Source of the DNA: Virgisporangium ochraceum | Lineage (GTDB): Bacteria; Actinomycetota; Actinomycetes; Mycobacteriales; Micromonosporaceae | Length of the DNA: 58,422 bases | Reading direction: 5' to 3' | Assembly: GCF_016863655.1 (NCBI RefSeq) | Contig: NZ_BOPH01000128.1 | Coordinates: 1-58,422, forward strand | In this document: one piece after another, positions 16,189-24,207 of the stretch | How the letters are laid out: each line of letters opens with the position of its first letter | Position numbering within the stretch: position 1 is the first letter of the stretch | Translations under genes and position numbers: made by a program | Notes under the pieces: generated by a model | What the model was told of the DNA's origin: nothing | The model's input: the letters and a program-made list of their open reading frames with translations, nothing else | The model's database searches: none

Positions 16189-17063
16189 CGGCCGGTCGGT
16201 GGGCGTTCGACGACCACCGGCGCGCCGTGGTCGGCGAACGTGTACGTGACCTCGATGCGCACCCCCTGCACCCACTGCGGCTCCGGGTGGGTGGACGAGA
16301 ACCGCAACGTCCGCACGAACCGCCCGTCGTCGGTCAGCGTCACCGTCCCGGTCACCGAGACCGCCGCGGTTCCGCCCGGGAACCTCCCCTCCGCCGGCGC
16401 GGGCGGCACCACCATCTCGAACGTGTACGGCCCTGCCCCGGTGACCTCGGCGCCCTGCTCGCGCAGCAGCCGCAGCAACTCGGTGGTGGTGGCGCTGAAC
16501 GTGCCCATGCCCGGCACGCCGACGCGCAGGCCCGTGTACCGGCCGGGCAGCTCGGTCCAGTAGCCGCCCTTGCCGTCGAACATCACGCCGTCGATCAGCC
16601 GCCGTTCGCTGCCGAACTCCCGCGGGTCGCGGTGGAAGCCGGTGGACGTGGCCGGGTCGAAGGCGCCGAGGAAGTCGTGGCCGGCGCCGCCGTAGTTGGC
16701 GAGCAGTTCCTCGTCGGCGGGCGTGCGGGCGACGCCGTCGATCGGCACGGCCCGGTAGTTCATGGTGTACGTGTAGCTGGTCCGCTCGGTCGCGGTCACC
16801 GCGGCGACCGGGTCGAGGCGCGGGCTCGTCGCGGCGGTGCCCCGGTCGCGCCCGTCCGGCGCCGTCGTTGCCGGCGCGGTGACCGCGACGGCGACGCCGG
16901 CGAGCACGAGCACGGCGCACGCGGAGCCGACCGTCGCCATGGTGCGACGGCGACGCAGCCGCCGACCGCGGTCGAGCAGCCTGTCGGTGGGCGGGGCCGA
17001 GGCGGGTACGTCGGCGGCGAGGGCGTGCAGGCCGCGGTCGAGGTCGGGGAAGCGTGTGTTCAT
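16185..17063 (-). CDS. membrane-anchored protein encoded with SigE-type sigma factor; anti-sigma candidate
   Basis: 292 residues. A cytoplasmic N-terminal part of about 40 residues (RFPDLDRGLHALAADVPASA, then an RRLRRRR stop-transfer) precedes one membrane helix, VGSACAVLVLAGVAVAVTAP, and a long extracytoplasmic domain rich in beta strands (TERTSYTYTMNYRAVPIDG). It lies 12 bp downstream of a SigE-type sigma gene, the standard position for its regulator, and matches the layout of CU044_5270-type proteins paired with SigE-like factors. Anti-sigma activity is inferred from position and topology only. Confidence 0.7.
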   Translation of the reverse strand: MNTRFPDLDRGLHALAADVPASAPPTDRLLDRGRRLRRRRTMATVGSACAVLVLAGVAVAVTAPATTAPDGRDRGTAATSPRLDPVAAVTATERTSYTYTMNYRAVPIDGVARTPADEELLANYGGAGHDFLGAFDPATSTGFHRDPREFGSERRLIDGVMFDGKGGYWTELPGRYTGLRVGVPGMGTFSATTTELLRLLREQGAEVTGAGPYTFEMVVPPAPAEGRFPGGTAAVSVTGTVTLTDDGRFVRTLRFSSTHPEPQWVQGVRIEVTYTFADHGAPVVVERPPTGR

Positions 17064-17075
17064 CGGCGTTTCCTC

Positions 17076-17579
17076 TCAGAGTCCGGACGGCTCGCGCACG
17101 AGGGTGCGCAGCCGGGCGATGGCGCGGGCGTGGTGGCTCTTCACCGAGCCGACCGTGCAGCCGAGGAGGCGGGCGATCTCCTTCTCCGGCAGGTCCTCGT
17201 AGTGGCGCAGGACCACCACGGCCCGCTGCTTCGGGCTCAGCGCCAGCAGGGCCGCGCGCAGGTCGGCGCTGTCGGGGTGCCGGCCCTCGGTGCGCGCCGG
17301 GTGGTCGGGCACTTCGGCGACGAGCCGCTCCCGGCGTCGCCGCCGCCACAGGGACGTGTTGTTGTTGACCATGGCCCGGCGGAGGTAGGCGTGCAGGTCG
17401 TCATGCCGCGCGAGGCGCCGCCACCGCGCGTAGATGTTGACCAGCGTGTCCTGCAGCAGTTCCTCGCCGCGCCACCGGTCGCCGGTCAGCAGCACGGCCA
17501 GCCGCAGGTGCCGGGTCCACGCCGACTCCACGAATGCCACGTACGCCCGGTCGGCGGCCGTCTGCGTCGCTCGTCTCAT
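17076..17579 (-). CDS. SigE-family ECF sigma factor
   Basis: 167 residues with region 2 (YVAFVESAWTRHLRLAVLLT, EELLQDTLVNIYARW) and region 4 (LSPKQRAVVVLRHYEDLPEK, EIARLLGCTVGSVKSHHARA). The DYVAFVxxRxxRLxRxAxLLTGD-like beginning is that of actinobacterial SigE-type ECF factors. ATG 17579 is preferred over GTG 17582 because AAGGGGC is then correctly spaced. The next gene downstream encodes the membrane-anchored partner. Confidence 0.93.
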   Translation of the reverse strand: MRRATQTAADRAYVAFVESAWTRHLRLAVLLTGDRWRGEELLQDTLVNIYARWRRLARHDDLHAYLRRAMVNNNTSLWRRRRRERLVAEVPDHPARTEGRHPDSADLRAALLALSPKQRAVVVLRHYEDLPEKEIARLLGCTVGSVKSHHARAIARLRTLVREPSGL

Positions 17580-17720
17580 CACGCCCCTTGCACGTGCGAC
17601 CGGTCCCGGAGGTTGTCACGGGTCATCCTGACGCGGTGCGTGCGCTGACCGGGCTGTTCGGGGTGCGTCCCCGGCTGGCCGACCTGCTGCGGGACCGGTT
17701 GCCACCCGACCTGGCCGGGA
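17580..17720. other. intergenic gap between sigma genes
   Basis: 141 bp between the SigE-type start and the end of the ECF41 gene. A plus-strand open stretch (17634-17743) reads partly protein-like (RALTGLFGVRPRLADLLRDR) but has no start signal, no ribosome-binding site and runs into the antisense of the ECF41 gene. I see no reliable gene or RNA here. Confidence 0.4.
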
Positions 17721-18575
17721 TCAGGGCAGGGACAGGTGGGTGAGCTTGGCCGGGTTGCTCACCAGGTAGACGCCGCCGATCAGCCCGTCGGTCACGGTCA
17801 CCGTCAGGACGCTCACGCGGTCGGCGTAGCGCACGACGAGTCCCGGACCGCCGTTGACCTCGACCGGCGACGTGCTGAACGCCCGCGCGCGGCTCCACAC
17901 CGTGCCGAGCAGCCGGGCCACCTTGCGTGGACCGGCCACCGGGCGAAGCGCCGCCCGCACCCGGCCGCCGCCGTCGCTCCACGCGACCACCTCGGTGTGC
18001 AGCAGGTGCTCCAGCGCCGGCAGGTCACCGCCGCGCGCGGCGGCGGCGAACGCGTCGACGAGCCGCAGCGTCTCGGTGCGGTCGACGGCGAAGCGCCGCC
18101 CTCCACCCAGCGCCTCGGCGGCGCGGTGGTGGAGCTGGCGGCAGTGCTCCGGCGTCCGGCCGACGATGCGGGCGATCTCCGGGTAGTCGACGTCGAACGC
18201 GGTCCGCAGGACGTACACGGCCCGCTGCGGCGGCGTGAGGCGCTCCATCAGGTGCAGCACGGCCAGCGACAGGTCGGAGGTGTCGACGGTGCCGAACGGC
18301 GACGGGTCGGTGGCGACCGGCTCGGGCAGCCACGGGCCCACGTACGCCTCCCGGGAGCGGGCGCGTAACCGGTCGACGGCGAGCCGCGTCACCACCCGGG
18401 TCAGGTAGCGGCGCGGCTCGTCCACGTCGGTGCGGTCGGCGCGCGACCAGCGCACGAACGCGTCCTGCAGCACGTCCTCGGTGTCGTGCCAGCTGCCCAG
18501 CAGCCGGTAGGCGAGGGCACGCAGGAACGGCCGGTGCGTCAGGAACGCACCGGCCGGGTCGGGGGTCGGGGTCAC
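17721..18575 (-). CDS. ECF41-type sigma factor with C-terminal SnoaL domain (SigJ-like)
   Basis: 284 residues from GTG 18575. Region 2 is RPFLRALAYRLLGSWHDTED plus VLQDAFVRW, region 4 is LTPPQRAVYVLRTAFDVDYP plus EIARIVGRTPEHCRQL, and residues ~165-284 are the NTF2/SnoaL-like extension that modulates activity in ECF41 factors (AFAAAARGGDLPALEHLLHT; the C-terminal NPAKLTHL resembles the conserved NPxKL motif). The GTGA overlaps the stop of an AhpD-like gene, exactly the partner class known for ECF41. No anti-sigma factor is expected for this group. Confidence 0.93.
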   Translation of the reverse strand: MTPTPDPAGAFLTHRPFLRALAYRLLGSWHDTEDVLQDAFVRWSRADRTDVDEPRRYLTRVVTRLAVDRLRARSREAYVGPWLPEPVATDPSPFGTVDTSDLSLAVLHLMERLTPPQRAVYVLRTAFDVDYPEIARIVGRTPEHCRQLHHRAAEALGGGRRFAVDRTETLRLVDAFAAAARGGDLPALEHLLHTEVVAWSDGGGRVRAALRPVAGPRKVARLLGTVWSRARAFSTSPVEVNGGPGLVVRYADRVSVLTVTVTDGLIGGVYLVSNPAKLTHLSLP

Positions 18576-19006
18576 ACCGGGGGTTGCGCCCGCGCGGTGA
18601 CCGAGATCCGGTTCCACAGGTTGATCATGCCGATCGCCACCACCAGGTTGACGGCGCCCTCCCGGCCCCAGTGCTCGACGGCAGCGTCCCAGGTCTCGTC
18701 GGACACGCCGTGCTCTCCCAGGCGGGTCACCTCGTCGGTGAGCGCCAACGCGGCGCGCTCCCCCGCGTCGAAGAACGGCGCCTCCCGCCAGGCGCCGAGC
18801 GCCATCAGCCGCCGGACGTCCTCGCCGTGCTTCAGCGCCTCACCGGTGTGCATGTCGAGGCAGAACGCGCAGCCGTTGAGCAGCGAGGCGCGCAGCTTGA
18901 CCAGGTGCAGCAGCTGCTTGTCGACGTGCTCGCGGGCGTAGGCCTCCACGCCGGACAGGGCGCGGTAGGCGTCCGGTAGTTCGGTGATCGCGTAACGACG
19001 GGTCAT
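18572..19006 (-). CDS. carboxymuconolactone decarboxylase/AhpD-family protein
   Basis: 144 residues with the AhpD-type redox motif CxxC in NGCAFCLDMHTGEALKHG, preceded by LVKLRASLL. Such proteins are small alkylhydroperoxidase-like enzymes; many are not decarboxylases despite the family name. It overlaps the ECF41 sigma gene by 4 bp and is therefore the presumptive main target and operon partner of that sigma factor. Cytoplasmic, no signal peptide. Confidence 0.93.
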   Translation of the reverse strand: MTRRYAITELPDAYRALSGVEAYAREHVDKQLLHLVKLRASLLNGCAFCLDMHTGEALKHGEDVRRLMALGAWREAPFFDAGERAALALTDEVTRLGEHGVSDETWDAAVEHWGREGAVNLVVAIGMINLWNRISVTARAQPPV

Positions 19007-19060
19007 ACCGCCACGACGGCGGGGTGCGCGCGCCCGTGACAGTCCGACGGGTGACGCCGG

Positions 19061-19510
19061 TCACGTCGGTGGTTCGAGCCGCTTCACGACCTTCTCGGTG
19101 GCCGTGCGCAGCGGCCGGGGCCCGCCGATCGTCAGCAGCGCGGCGATCAGCCGTCCCTTGACGCTCTTCGGGTTGCGGACCACGGTGACGTGGACGCGGC
19201 TGCCGGCGCCCTCCGGCGTGACCTCGTACAGCCACGAGCTGCCGGGCTGCCAGGTGTTCGACTCGGTCGTCTCCACCTTCACCGTGCCGGGGGTCGACCA
19301 GTCGTAGCGGTTGCGCTCCCACACGCCACCGGCCAGCGACGACCCCTCCGTGACGTCGGCCCAGGTGTCGCCGACCTCGTGGACCTTCAGATGCTCCGCG
19401 TCGATGTTGGGCCACACCTCGGCCCGGGTCGGCGAGAAGTCGGTGAGTGCGGCGATGAACCGCTCCGGCGCAACGGTCCCGCTCCGGACGTCGAACTCCA
19501 CCCGCGCCAT
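19061..19510 (-). CDS. SRPBCC (START-like) family protein
   Basis: 149 residues with the START/Bet v1-like order: strand MARVEFDVRSGTVAPERFIA, a W/Y-rich mid part (WERNRYDWSTPGTVKVETTE) and a long C-terminal helix (LLTIGGPRPLRTATEKVVKR). Members bind hydrophobic ligands or act as polyketide cyclase-like enzymes. The gene has AGGGGG upstream of ATG 19510 and faces away from the amylase-family gene, with 72 bp between their starts. Confidence 0.82.
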   Translation of the reverse strand: MARVEFDVRSGTVAPERFIAALTDFSPTRAEVWPNIDAEHLKVHEVGDTWADVTEGSSLAGGVWERNRYDWSTPGTVKVETTESNTWQPGSSWLYEVTPEGAGSRVHVTVVRNPKSVKGRLIAALLTIGGPRPLRTATEKVVKRLEPPT

Positions 19511-19582
19511 TCACGGCCCCCTATCGTCCGGCTGATCATCCTCAGGGGGCACGTCGAGCGCAAGGCCCGTAGGGTGACCGGC

Positions 19583-20803
19583 ATGGGCTGGGCCGACCAC
19601 GTGATCTGGTGGCACGTGTACCCGCTGGGGTTCACCGGCGCGCTGCACGCGGGTCCCGGGCACCGCCTCGGCCGGCTCGTCGACTGGCTCGACTACGCCG
19701 TCGAGCTCGGGGCCTCCGGGCTGCAGCTCGGGCCCGTCTTCGCGTCGGAGTCGCACGGCTACGACACCGTCGACCACTTCCGCGTCGACCCCCGCCTCGG
19801 CGACGACGCCGACTTCGACCGGCTGGTCGCCGCCGCCCGCGGGCGCGGCCTGCACGTGCTGCTCGACGGCGTGTTCAACCACGTGGGACGCGGGTTCCAC
19901 GCGCCCGACCACTGGCTGCGCCGCACGCCCGGCGGCGACGTCGCCGTCTTCGAGGGTCACGGCAGCCTGCTCGCGCTGAACCATGACGAGCCCGAGGTGC
20001 TCGACCACGTCGTGACGGTGATGGACCACTGGCTCGACCGCGGCGCGTCCGGCTGGCGCCTCGACGCGGCCTACGCGGTGCCGCCGGTGTTCTGGCGCCG
20101 GGTCCGCGAGCGGCTCACGCACGCCGACGCGTGGCTGTGCGGCGAGGTGATCCACGGCGACACCTACCTCCGCGAGAGCGGCCTGGACTCGGTGACCCAG
20201 TACGAGCTGTGGAAGGCGACCTGGAGCAGCCTCAACGACGGGAACCTCTTCGAGCTGGCCCACGCGCTCCAGCGGCACAACGGGTTCCTCGCCGACGGGG
20301 TCCCCGCGACGTTCGTCGGCAACCACGACGTCACCCGGATCGCGAGCCGCCTCACCGACGAACGCCACCTCGGCCACGCCCTCGCGGTGCTGTTCACGGT
20401 CGGTGGCGTGCCGGGCGTCTACTACGGCGACGAGCAGGCGTTCCGCGGCGTCAAGGAGGACCGCGACGGCGGCGACGACGAGGTCCGGCCCGAGTTCCCG
20501 GCGACGCCGGCCGACCTGTCGCCGCTGGGCTGGCCGACGTACCGGCTGCACCAGCGGCTGATCGGGCTGCGCCGCCGGCACCCGTGGCTCACGCACGCCC
20601 GCACGGAGGCCTCTGACCTGACGAACACGGCGGTGGCGCTCACGTCGTCATCCGGGGACGACCGCCTGGTCACGTTGCTCAACATCGGCGACGAGCCGGT
20701 CGACTTTCCCGTCGAGGGGTCGACGCTGCTCGAGTCGGACCCACCGTCGGACGGGCGGCCTGCGGGGCGCGTTCCCGGTCACGGATGGTCTGTCCTCGGG
20801 TGA
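19583..20803 (+). CDS. GH13 alpha-amylase/alpha-glucosidase family enzyme
   Basis: 406 residues, a catalytic barrel without signal peptide, so intracellular. The four GH13 regions are present: DGVFNHVG, GWRLDAAYA (nucleophile Asp161), GEVIHG (acid/base Glu188) and FVGNHDVTR (Asp249). Short for the family, it lacks starch-binding domains and ends in a small beta domain (DRLVTLLNIGDEPVDFPVEG). Likely acts on short alpha-glucans, trehalose-related sugars or sucrose; specificity is not predictable. ATG 19583 has TAGGGT exactly 7 nt upstream, fitting a leaderless message. Confidence 0.92.
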   Translation: MGWADHVIWWHVYPLGFTGALHAGPGHRLGRLVDWLDYAVELGASGLQLGPVFASESHGYDTVDHFRVDPRLGDDADFDRLVAAARGRGLHVLLDGVFNHVGRGFHAPDHWLRRTPGGDVAVFEGHGSLLALNHDEPEVLDHVVTVMDHWLDRGASGWRLDAAYAVPPVFWRRVRERLTHADAWLCGEVIHGDTYLRESGLDSVTQYELWKATWSSLNDGNLFELAHALQRHNGFLADGVPATFVGNHDVTRIASRLTDERHLGHALAVLFTVGGVPGVYYGDEQAFRGVKEDRDGGDDEVRPEFPATPADLSPLGWPTYRLHQRLIGLRRRHPWLTHARTEASDLTNTAVALTSSSGDDRLVTLLNIGDEPVDFPVEGSTLLESDPPSDGRPAGRVPGHGWSVLG

Positions 20804-20804
20804 G

Positions 20805-21137
20805 TCACTTGGCCGGGAGGGTTGCCGCGAACGCGACGCCGCGGTCGACCCAGGCCCGGAGCGCGGCGTCGGTCGCGCACGCCGACGGGTCGACGGTGAC
20901 CCAGCCCTTCATCGGGCGGCCCTTCATCACCATCAGCTCGACGCCGTTCCCGGCGACCAGCTCGTCGGAGTCGGCCGGGTCGACGCGGACCATCAGGACG
21001 CCCTTGCCGCTGACGACGACCGCCATGTTGCCGCGGAGCATCATCGCGGCGCCGCCGAACATGCGCTTCTCCTCGAAGCCGGGCCGGTGCGCCACCAGGG
21101 CGCGCACCCGGTCGGCGAGGTCCTCGTCGAACGCCAT
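20805..21137 (-). CDS. TfoX/Sxy N-terminal domain protein
   Basis: 110 residues. The motif EEKRMFGGAAMMLRGNMAVV with KGVLMVRVD and the C-terminal GWVTVDPSACATDAALRAWV are typical of the stand-alone TfoX N-terminal domain. In gamma-proteobacteria TfoX regulates competence, but single-domain actinobacterial versions have no known role. Convergent with the GH13 gene, one base between the stop codons. Confidence 0.9.
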   Translation of the reverse strand: MAFDEDLADRVRALVAHRPGFEEKRMFGGAAMMLRGNMAVVVSGKGVLMVRVDPADSDELVAGNGVELMVMKGRPMKGWVTVDPSACATDAALRAWVDRGVAFAATLPAK

Positions 21138-21146
21138 CGCCGCAGC

Positions 21147-21521
21147 TTAACCGGGATCCGCCGGCAGCCGGCGGCGGCCGGCGAAGCCGAGGTCGGTGCG
21201 GTGGTACCAGCCGAGGTCGTCCTCGCCCTCCAGCCAGCACAGCAGCACCGGCACCCCGTCGAGGTCGGCGGGGAAGTCCACGAGCAGCGGCGCGATGCCC
21301 TTCAGCTCGACGCCGGTCTCCTGCACCTCGGTCATCAGCTCGTTGAGCCTGGCCTCGGCGGCCTTGCGCTCGGGCAGCCCGCCGAGCGGGGTCGGCGGGC
21401 CACCGACGGCCAGGGCCGCGGACAGCTCGACCAGGTCGGCCCGCACGGCGACGATCTCGTCGAGGACGGGCCGCAGCCGGACCAGTTCGACCCGGGCCTG
21501 AGAGACGGTGAAAAGTCCCAT
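21147..21521 (-). CDS. DUF2203-family protein
   Basis: 124 residues. It begins LFTVSQARVELVRLRPVLDE, contains ELMTEVQETGVELKGIAPLL and VDFPADLDGVPVLLCWLEGE, and ends with DDLGWYHRTDLGFAGRR, all characteristic of the DUF2203 family. The function is unknown. It is 9 bp upstream of the TfoX-like gene on the same strand, so the two may be cotranscribed. Confidence 0.88.
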   Translation of the reverse strand: MGLFTVSQARVELVRLRPVLDEIVAVRADLVELSAALAVGGPPTPLGGLPERKAAEARLNELMTEVQETGVELKGIAPLLVDFPADLDGVPVLLCWLEGEDDLGWYHRTDLGFAGRRRLPADPG

Positions 21522-21553
21522 GGTCAGAGTCTGTCACCGCCGGGCGGCGGGGC

Positions 21554-22171
21554 GTGGGACGCGTGCACCTCGGCGGTCCCGGCAGCGGCGCCGACCTGGT
21601 GGTCGCGCCCGACGACCGGATCGACTGGACGGTGTTCGACCCCGTCACGGTCCCGGCCGGTCGTGGCCCCCGGTCGCTGGTCGACCTGTCGCTCGCCGGT
21701 GACCTGTCGTTACCGACGGTCGGAGTGACCGACGGCTGCCCGGGTCTCACCGCGCATCCGGACACCCTGCCGGCCGGCGACGCCGCGCCACTCGCGCTGC
21801 CGGCGTTTCCCGGACTCGCCGCCTGCCGCTCGGTCGACGTGTACGTATCGCCGCTGCGGCAACCCTTCGACTGCGCGAGCCTCCTCCAGTTCCCGGGGCT
21901 CCGTCGCGTCTCGGTGAGCGGCGCCGCGACCCACCTCGCCGCCCTCGCCGGGCTCCGCGACCTTCAGAGCCTGCGCCTCCTCTACTGCCCCGACGGCGCC
22001 GACCTGCCGCCGCTGGTCACCTGGCCTCACCTCACGACGGTGCTCGCCGCCAACCTCGACGAGACCACCGGCAGACGGCTGCGGGGCGAGTTGCGCGCAC
22101 TCAAGGGCGAGCGGCGCGGGGTGCCGACGGCGACCGCGCTCGGCTGGTTCGACGCCGCCCGGGAATTCTGA
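21554..22171 (+). CDS. hypothetical protein with leucine-rich-repeat-like segment
   Basis: 205 residues. Residues ~75-170 show irregular LRR-like periodicity (FPGLAACRSVDVYVSPL, FPGLRRVSVSGAATHLAAL, GLRDLQSLRLLYCPDGADLP, WPHLTTVLAANLDETTGRRL). The N-terminal part is beta-rich. I do not recognise the family. GTG 21554 is the first start; GTG 21563 is equally possible. The last 145 bp are overlapped by an antisense open frame (22027-22428). Confidence 0.65.
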   Translation: MGRVHLGGPGSGADLVVAPDDRIDWTVFDPVTVPAGRGPRSLVDLSLAGDLSLPTVGVTDGCPGLTAHPDTLPAGDAAPLALPAFPGLAACRSVDVYVSPLRQPFDCASLLQFPGLRRVSVSGAATHLAALAGLRDLQSLRLLYCPDGADLPPLVTWPHLTTVLAANLDETTGRRLRGELRALKGERRGVPTATALGWFDAAREF

Positions 22172-22428
22172 GGCGGATCAGGCGAAACGTTCCGTCGTGA
22201 CCGGTACCAGGCGTCGGCGGCACCGGCCCGGTCGGTCGGGGTCACGCGGTCGAGCAGGGCGGGGTCGGTGCGCAGGTCGCGGCCGAACGTGGCGGCGTCG
22301 CGCCAGGTCCGTGCGGACGCCGTCCAGAGCAGACCGGTCAGACCGAGGGTGACGTGGTCGTCACCGCGGATGAACTCCTCCACGAGGAGACCGTCGCCGG
22401 ACGGGTCGTGGATGAGCGATTGGTCCAC
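22027..22428 (-). CDS. hypothetical protein, 3' part doubtful (possible frameshift)
   Basis: From GTG 22428 the minus strand reads GLLVEEFIRGDDHVTLGLTG and LLWTASARTWRDAATFGRDL then LDRVTPTDRAGAADAWYRSR, with strong third-position GC. After about 22200 codon bias disappears and the frame runs antisense through the C-terminus of the convergent gene. One frame away a TGA follows after ERFA at about 22185. I think the real gene is about 80 residues ending near 22185 and that a one-base indel (or error) extends it. Family unknown. It is divergent from the Hsp70 gene. Confidence 0.45.
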   Translation of the reverse strand: MDQSLIHDPSGDGLLVEEFIRGDDHVTLGLTGLLWTASARTWRDAATFGRDLRTDPALLDRVTPTDRAGAADAWYRSRRNVSPDPPQNSRAASNQPSAVAVGTPRRSPLSARNSPRSRLPVVSSRLAASTVVR

Positions 22429-22503
22429 GCCGCGGACCTCAGCCGGGTCGCGGGAACGACACGGTTCGACCCGCCGTCGCGTCTGCACGCTAAAGTTCCG
22501 CGC

Positions 22504-24207
22504 ATGTCGCGCAGTAGAACCGACTCGACGGGGGCCGTGTACGGCATCGACCTCGGTACCACGTACAGCTGTCTGGCCGGAATCGGGGCGTCGGGGCAGC
22601 CCGAGATCATCCCGATGCTGAACGAGGTGGCCACGCTTCCGAGCGTGGTCCTTTTCGTGGGGCCCAACGACTATCTGACCGGTGAGCCGGCGCGCGTGCA
22701 GGCGCGCGCGCTGCCCGAGGACGTGTGCACGCTCGTCAAGAGAAGGATGGGCGACGGTGACTGGCGGTTCGTCAGCCACGGCAAGGCGTGGTCGGCGCCC
22801 GCGGTCAGCAGCCTGATCCTCAAGGCGCTCGTGAACGACACGGCCCTGGCCGCGCCGACGCCGGTCCACGATGTGGTCATCACGTGTCCGGCCTACTTCG
22901 GTGACGAGGAGCGACGGGCGACCAAGCTCGCGGGCGAGTACGCCGGCCTCACGGTGGTCGACGTCATCAGCGAGCCGATCGCGGCCGCCCTGTCATACGG
23001 GTTCGCGCGGCTCGACAACACCTCGGCCGGGAGCGCCACCGAGGAGGTCGCGCTCGTCTACGACCTCGGCGGCGGCACGTTCGACGTCACCGTGGTCGAG
23101 CTCGCCGAGAAGCGCGTGGCGGTCGTGTCGATCGACGGCGACCACGAGCTCGGCGGCGCCGACTGGGACGAGAAGCTCGCGATCCACCTCAGCCACGCGT
23201 TCACCAAGGCGCACCCCGACGCCGAGGACCCGCTCGACGACAGCGCCGGCTCGCAGGCGCTGATCCTCGCGGCCGAGAACGCCAAGCGGAACCTGACGCG
23301 GCGCCCGTCGACCACCGTGAAGGTCGCCCACGACGGCCGCGAGGTCGACGTCACCGTGACCCGCGAGGAGTTCGAGACCCTCACCCGCAGCCTCCTCGAC
23401 CGCACGATGGAGCTGACGCGGCAGGCGATCGACGCGGCGAAGAAGCGCGGCGTGCAGAAGATCGACCGGGTGCTGCTGGTCGGCGGCTCCAGCCGGATGC
23501 CGGCCGTGGCCGCCCGTCTCAACGAGGAGCTGGGCGTGCCCACCCAGCTTGCCGACCCCGACCTCGCGGTCGCCAAGGGCGCGGCCGTCTACGGGCAGAA
23601 GAAGGCGATCGAGCGGCTGGTCGTGCGCGACCTGGTCACCCGCGGTCAGCTCATCGACGGCGCGGAGGTGGGCCAGGCGGCGCCGGGCGCGCTCGACGCG
23701 GCCTGCCAGCGCATCGCGAGCGCGTTCGACATGACGCCCGAGCAGGTGCGCCGCACGGTCGAGATCCAGGTGCTGAACGTGTGCTCGCGCGGGTTCGGGG
23801 TGCTGGCGATCGGCCGGGGTGACCTCGAAGCGGTCTTCCTGGTGCACCGCAACGACCGGCTGCCGGTGGCGGTGCGCCGTTCGTTCGGCACCGTGCGCGA
23901 CAACCAGGACGTCGTCACCGTGCGCATCATCGAGCAGGGCGGCGGCGTCGAGTCGTCCGACCCGCTCGTCAACAAGATCATCGCCGAGGCGTCGATCACC
24001 GGGATCCCGCACGGCTACCCGGCCGGCAGCGAGATCGAGATCACGCTCGCGATGGGCTTCGACGGGATCCTGACACTGAGCGCTGTGCACGAGGGCATGC
24101 GCGACCGGCCGCTGCAGATCCAGATCGAGACGAGCGCGGCGCTGAGCCAGGCCGAGGTGGCCCGGGAACGGGCGCAGGTCGCGAACATGTGGCGCAAGAA
24201 CCCATGA
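22504..24207 (+). CDS. divergent Hsp70 (DnaK-like) chaperone
   Basis: 567 residues, shorter than DnaK (~620). The actin-like ATPase is intact: phosphate-1 loop YGIDLGTTYSCLAG, ITCPAYFGDEERRATK, linker region VISEPIAAALSYG, phosphate-2 loop VYDLGGGTFDVTVVE and adenosine motif VLLVGGSSRMPAV. Between this and the substrate domain lies an unusual stretch (RDLVTRGQLIDGAEVGQAAP ... FDMTPEQVRRTVEIQVLNV). The C-terminal lid is reduced; there is no EEVD/disordered acidic tail. No grpE or dnaJ nearby; instead it overlaps (ATGA) a large partner gene. ATG 22504 has TAAAGT 7 nt upstream. Probably a dedicated, not housekeeping, chaperone. Confidence 0.93.
   Translation: MSRSRTDSTGAVYGIDLGTTYSCLAGIGASGQPEIIPMLNEVATLPSVVLFVGPNDYLTGEPARVQARALPEDVCTLVKRRMGDGDWRFVSHGKAWSAPAVSSLILKALVNDTALAAPTPVHDVVITCPAYFGDEERRATKLAGEYAGLTVVDVISEPIAAALSYGFARLDNTSAGSATEEVALVYDLGGGTFDVTVVELAEKRVAVVSIDGDHELGGADWDEKLAIHLSHAFTKAHPDAEDPLDDSAGSQALILAAENAKRNLTRRPSTTVKVAHDGREVDVTVTREEFETLTRSLLDRTMELTRQAIDAAKKRGVQKIDRVLLVGGSSRMPAVAARLNEELGVPTQLADPDLAVAKGAAVYGQKKAIERLVVRDLVTRGQLIDGAEVGQAAPGALDAACQRIASAFDMTPEQVRRTVEIQVLNVCSRGFGVLAIGRGDLEAVFLVHRNDRLPVAVRRSFGTVRDNQDVVTVRIIEQGGGVESSDPLVNKIIAEASITGIPHGYPAGSEIEITLAMGFDGILTLSAVHEGMRDRPLQIQIETSAALSQAEVARERAQVANMWRKNP

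Noticed and set aside
14715..17648. Large plus-strand open frame across the LacI and sigma genes
   Set aside because: Covers parts of four convincing genes in other frames; Arg/Pro/Gly-rich.
17634..17743. Possible small plus-strand gene between two sigma genes
   Set aside because: A short protein-like stretch but no start or ribosome-binding site, and it overlaps the ECF41 gene.
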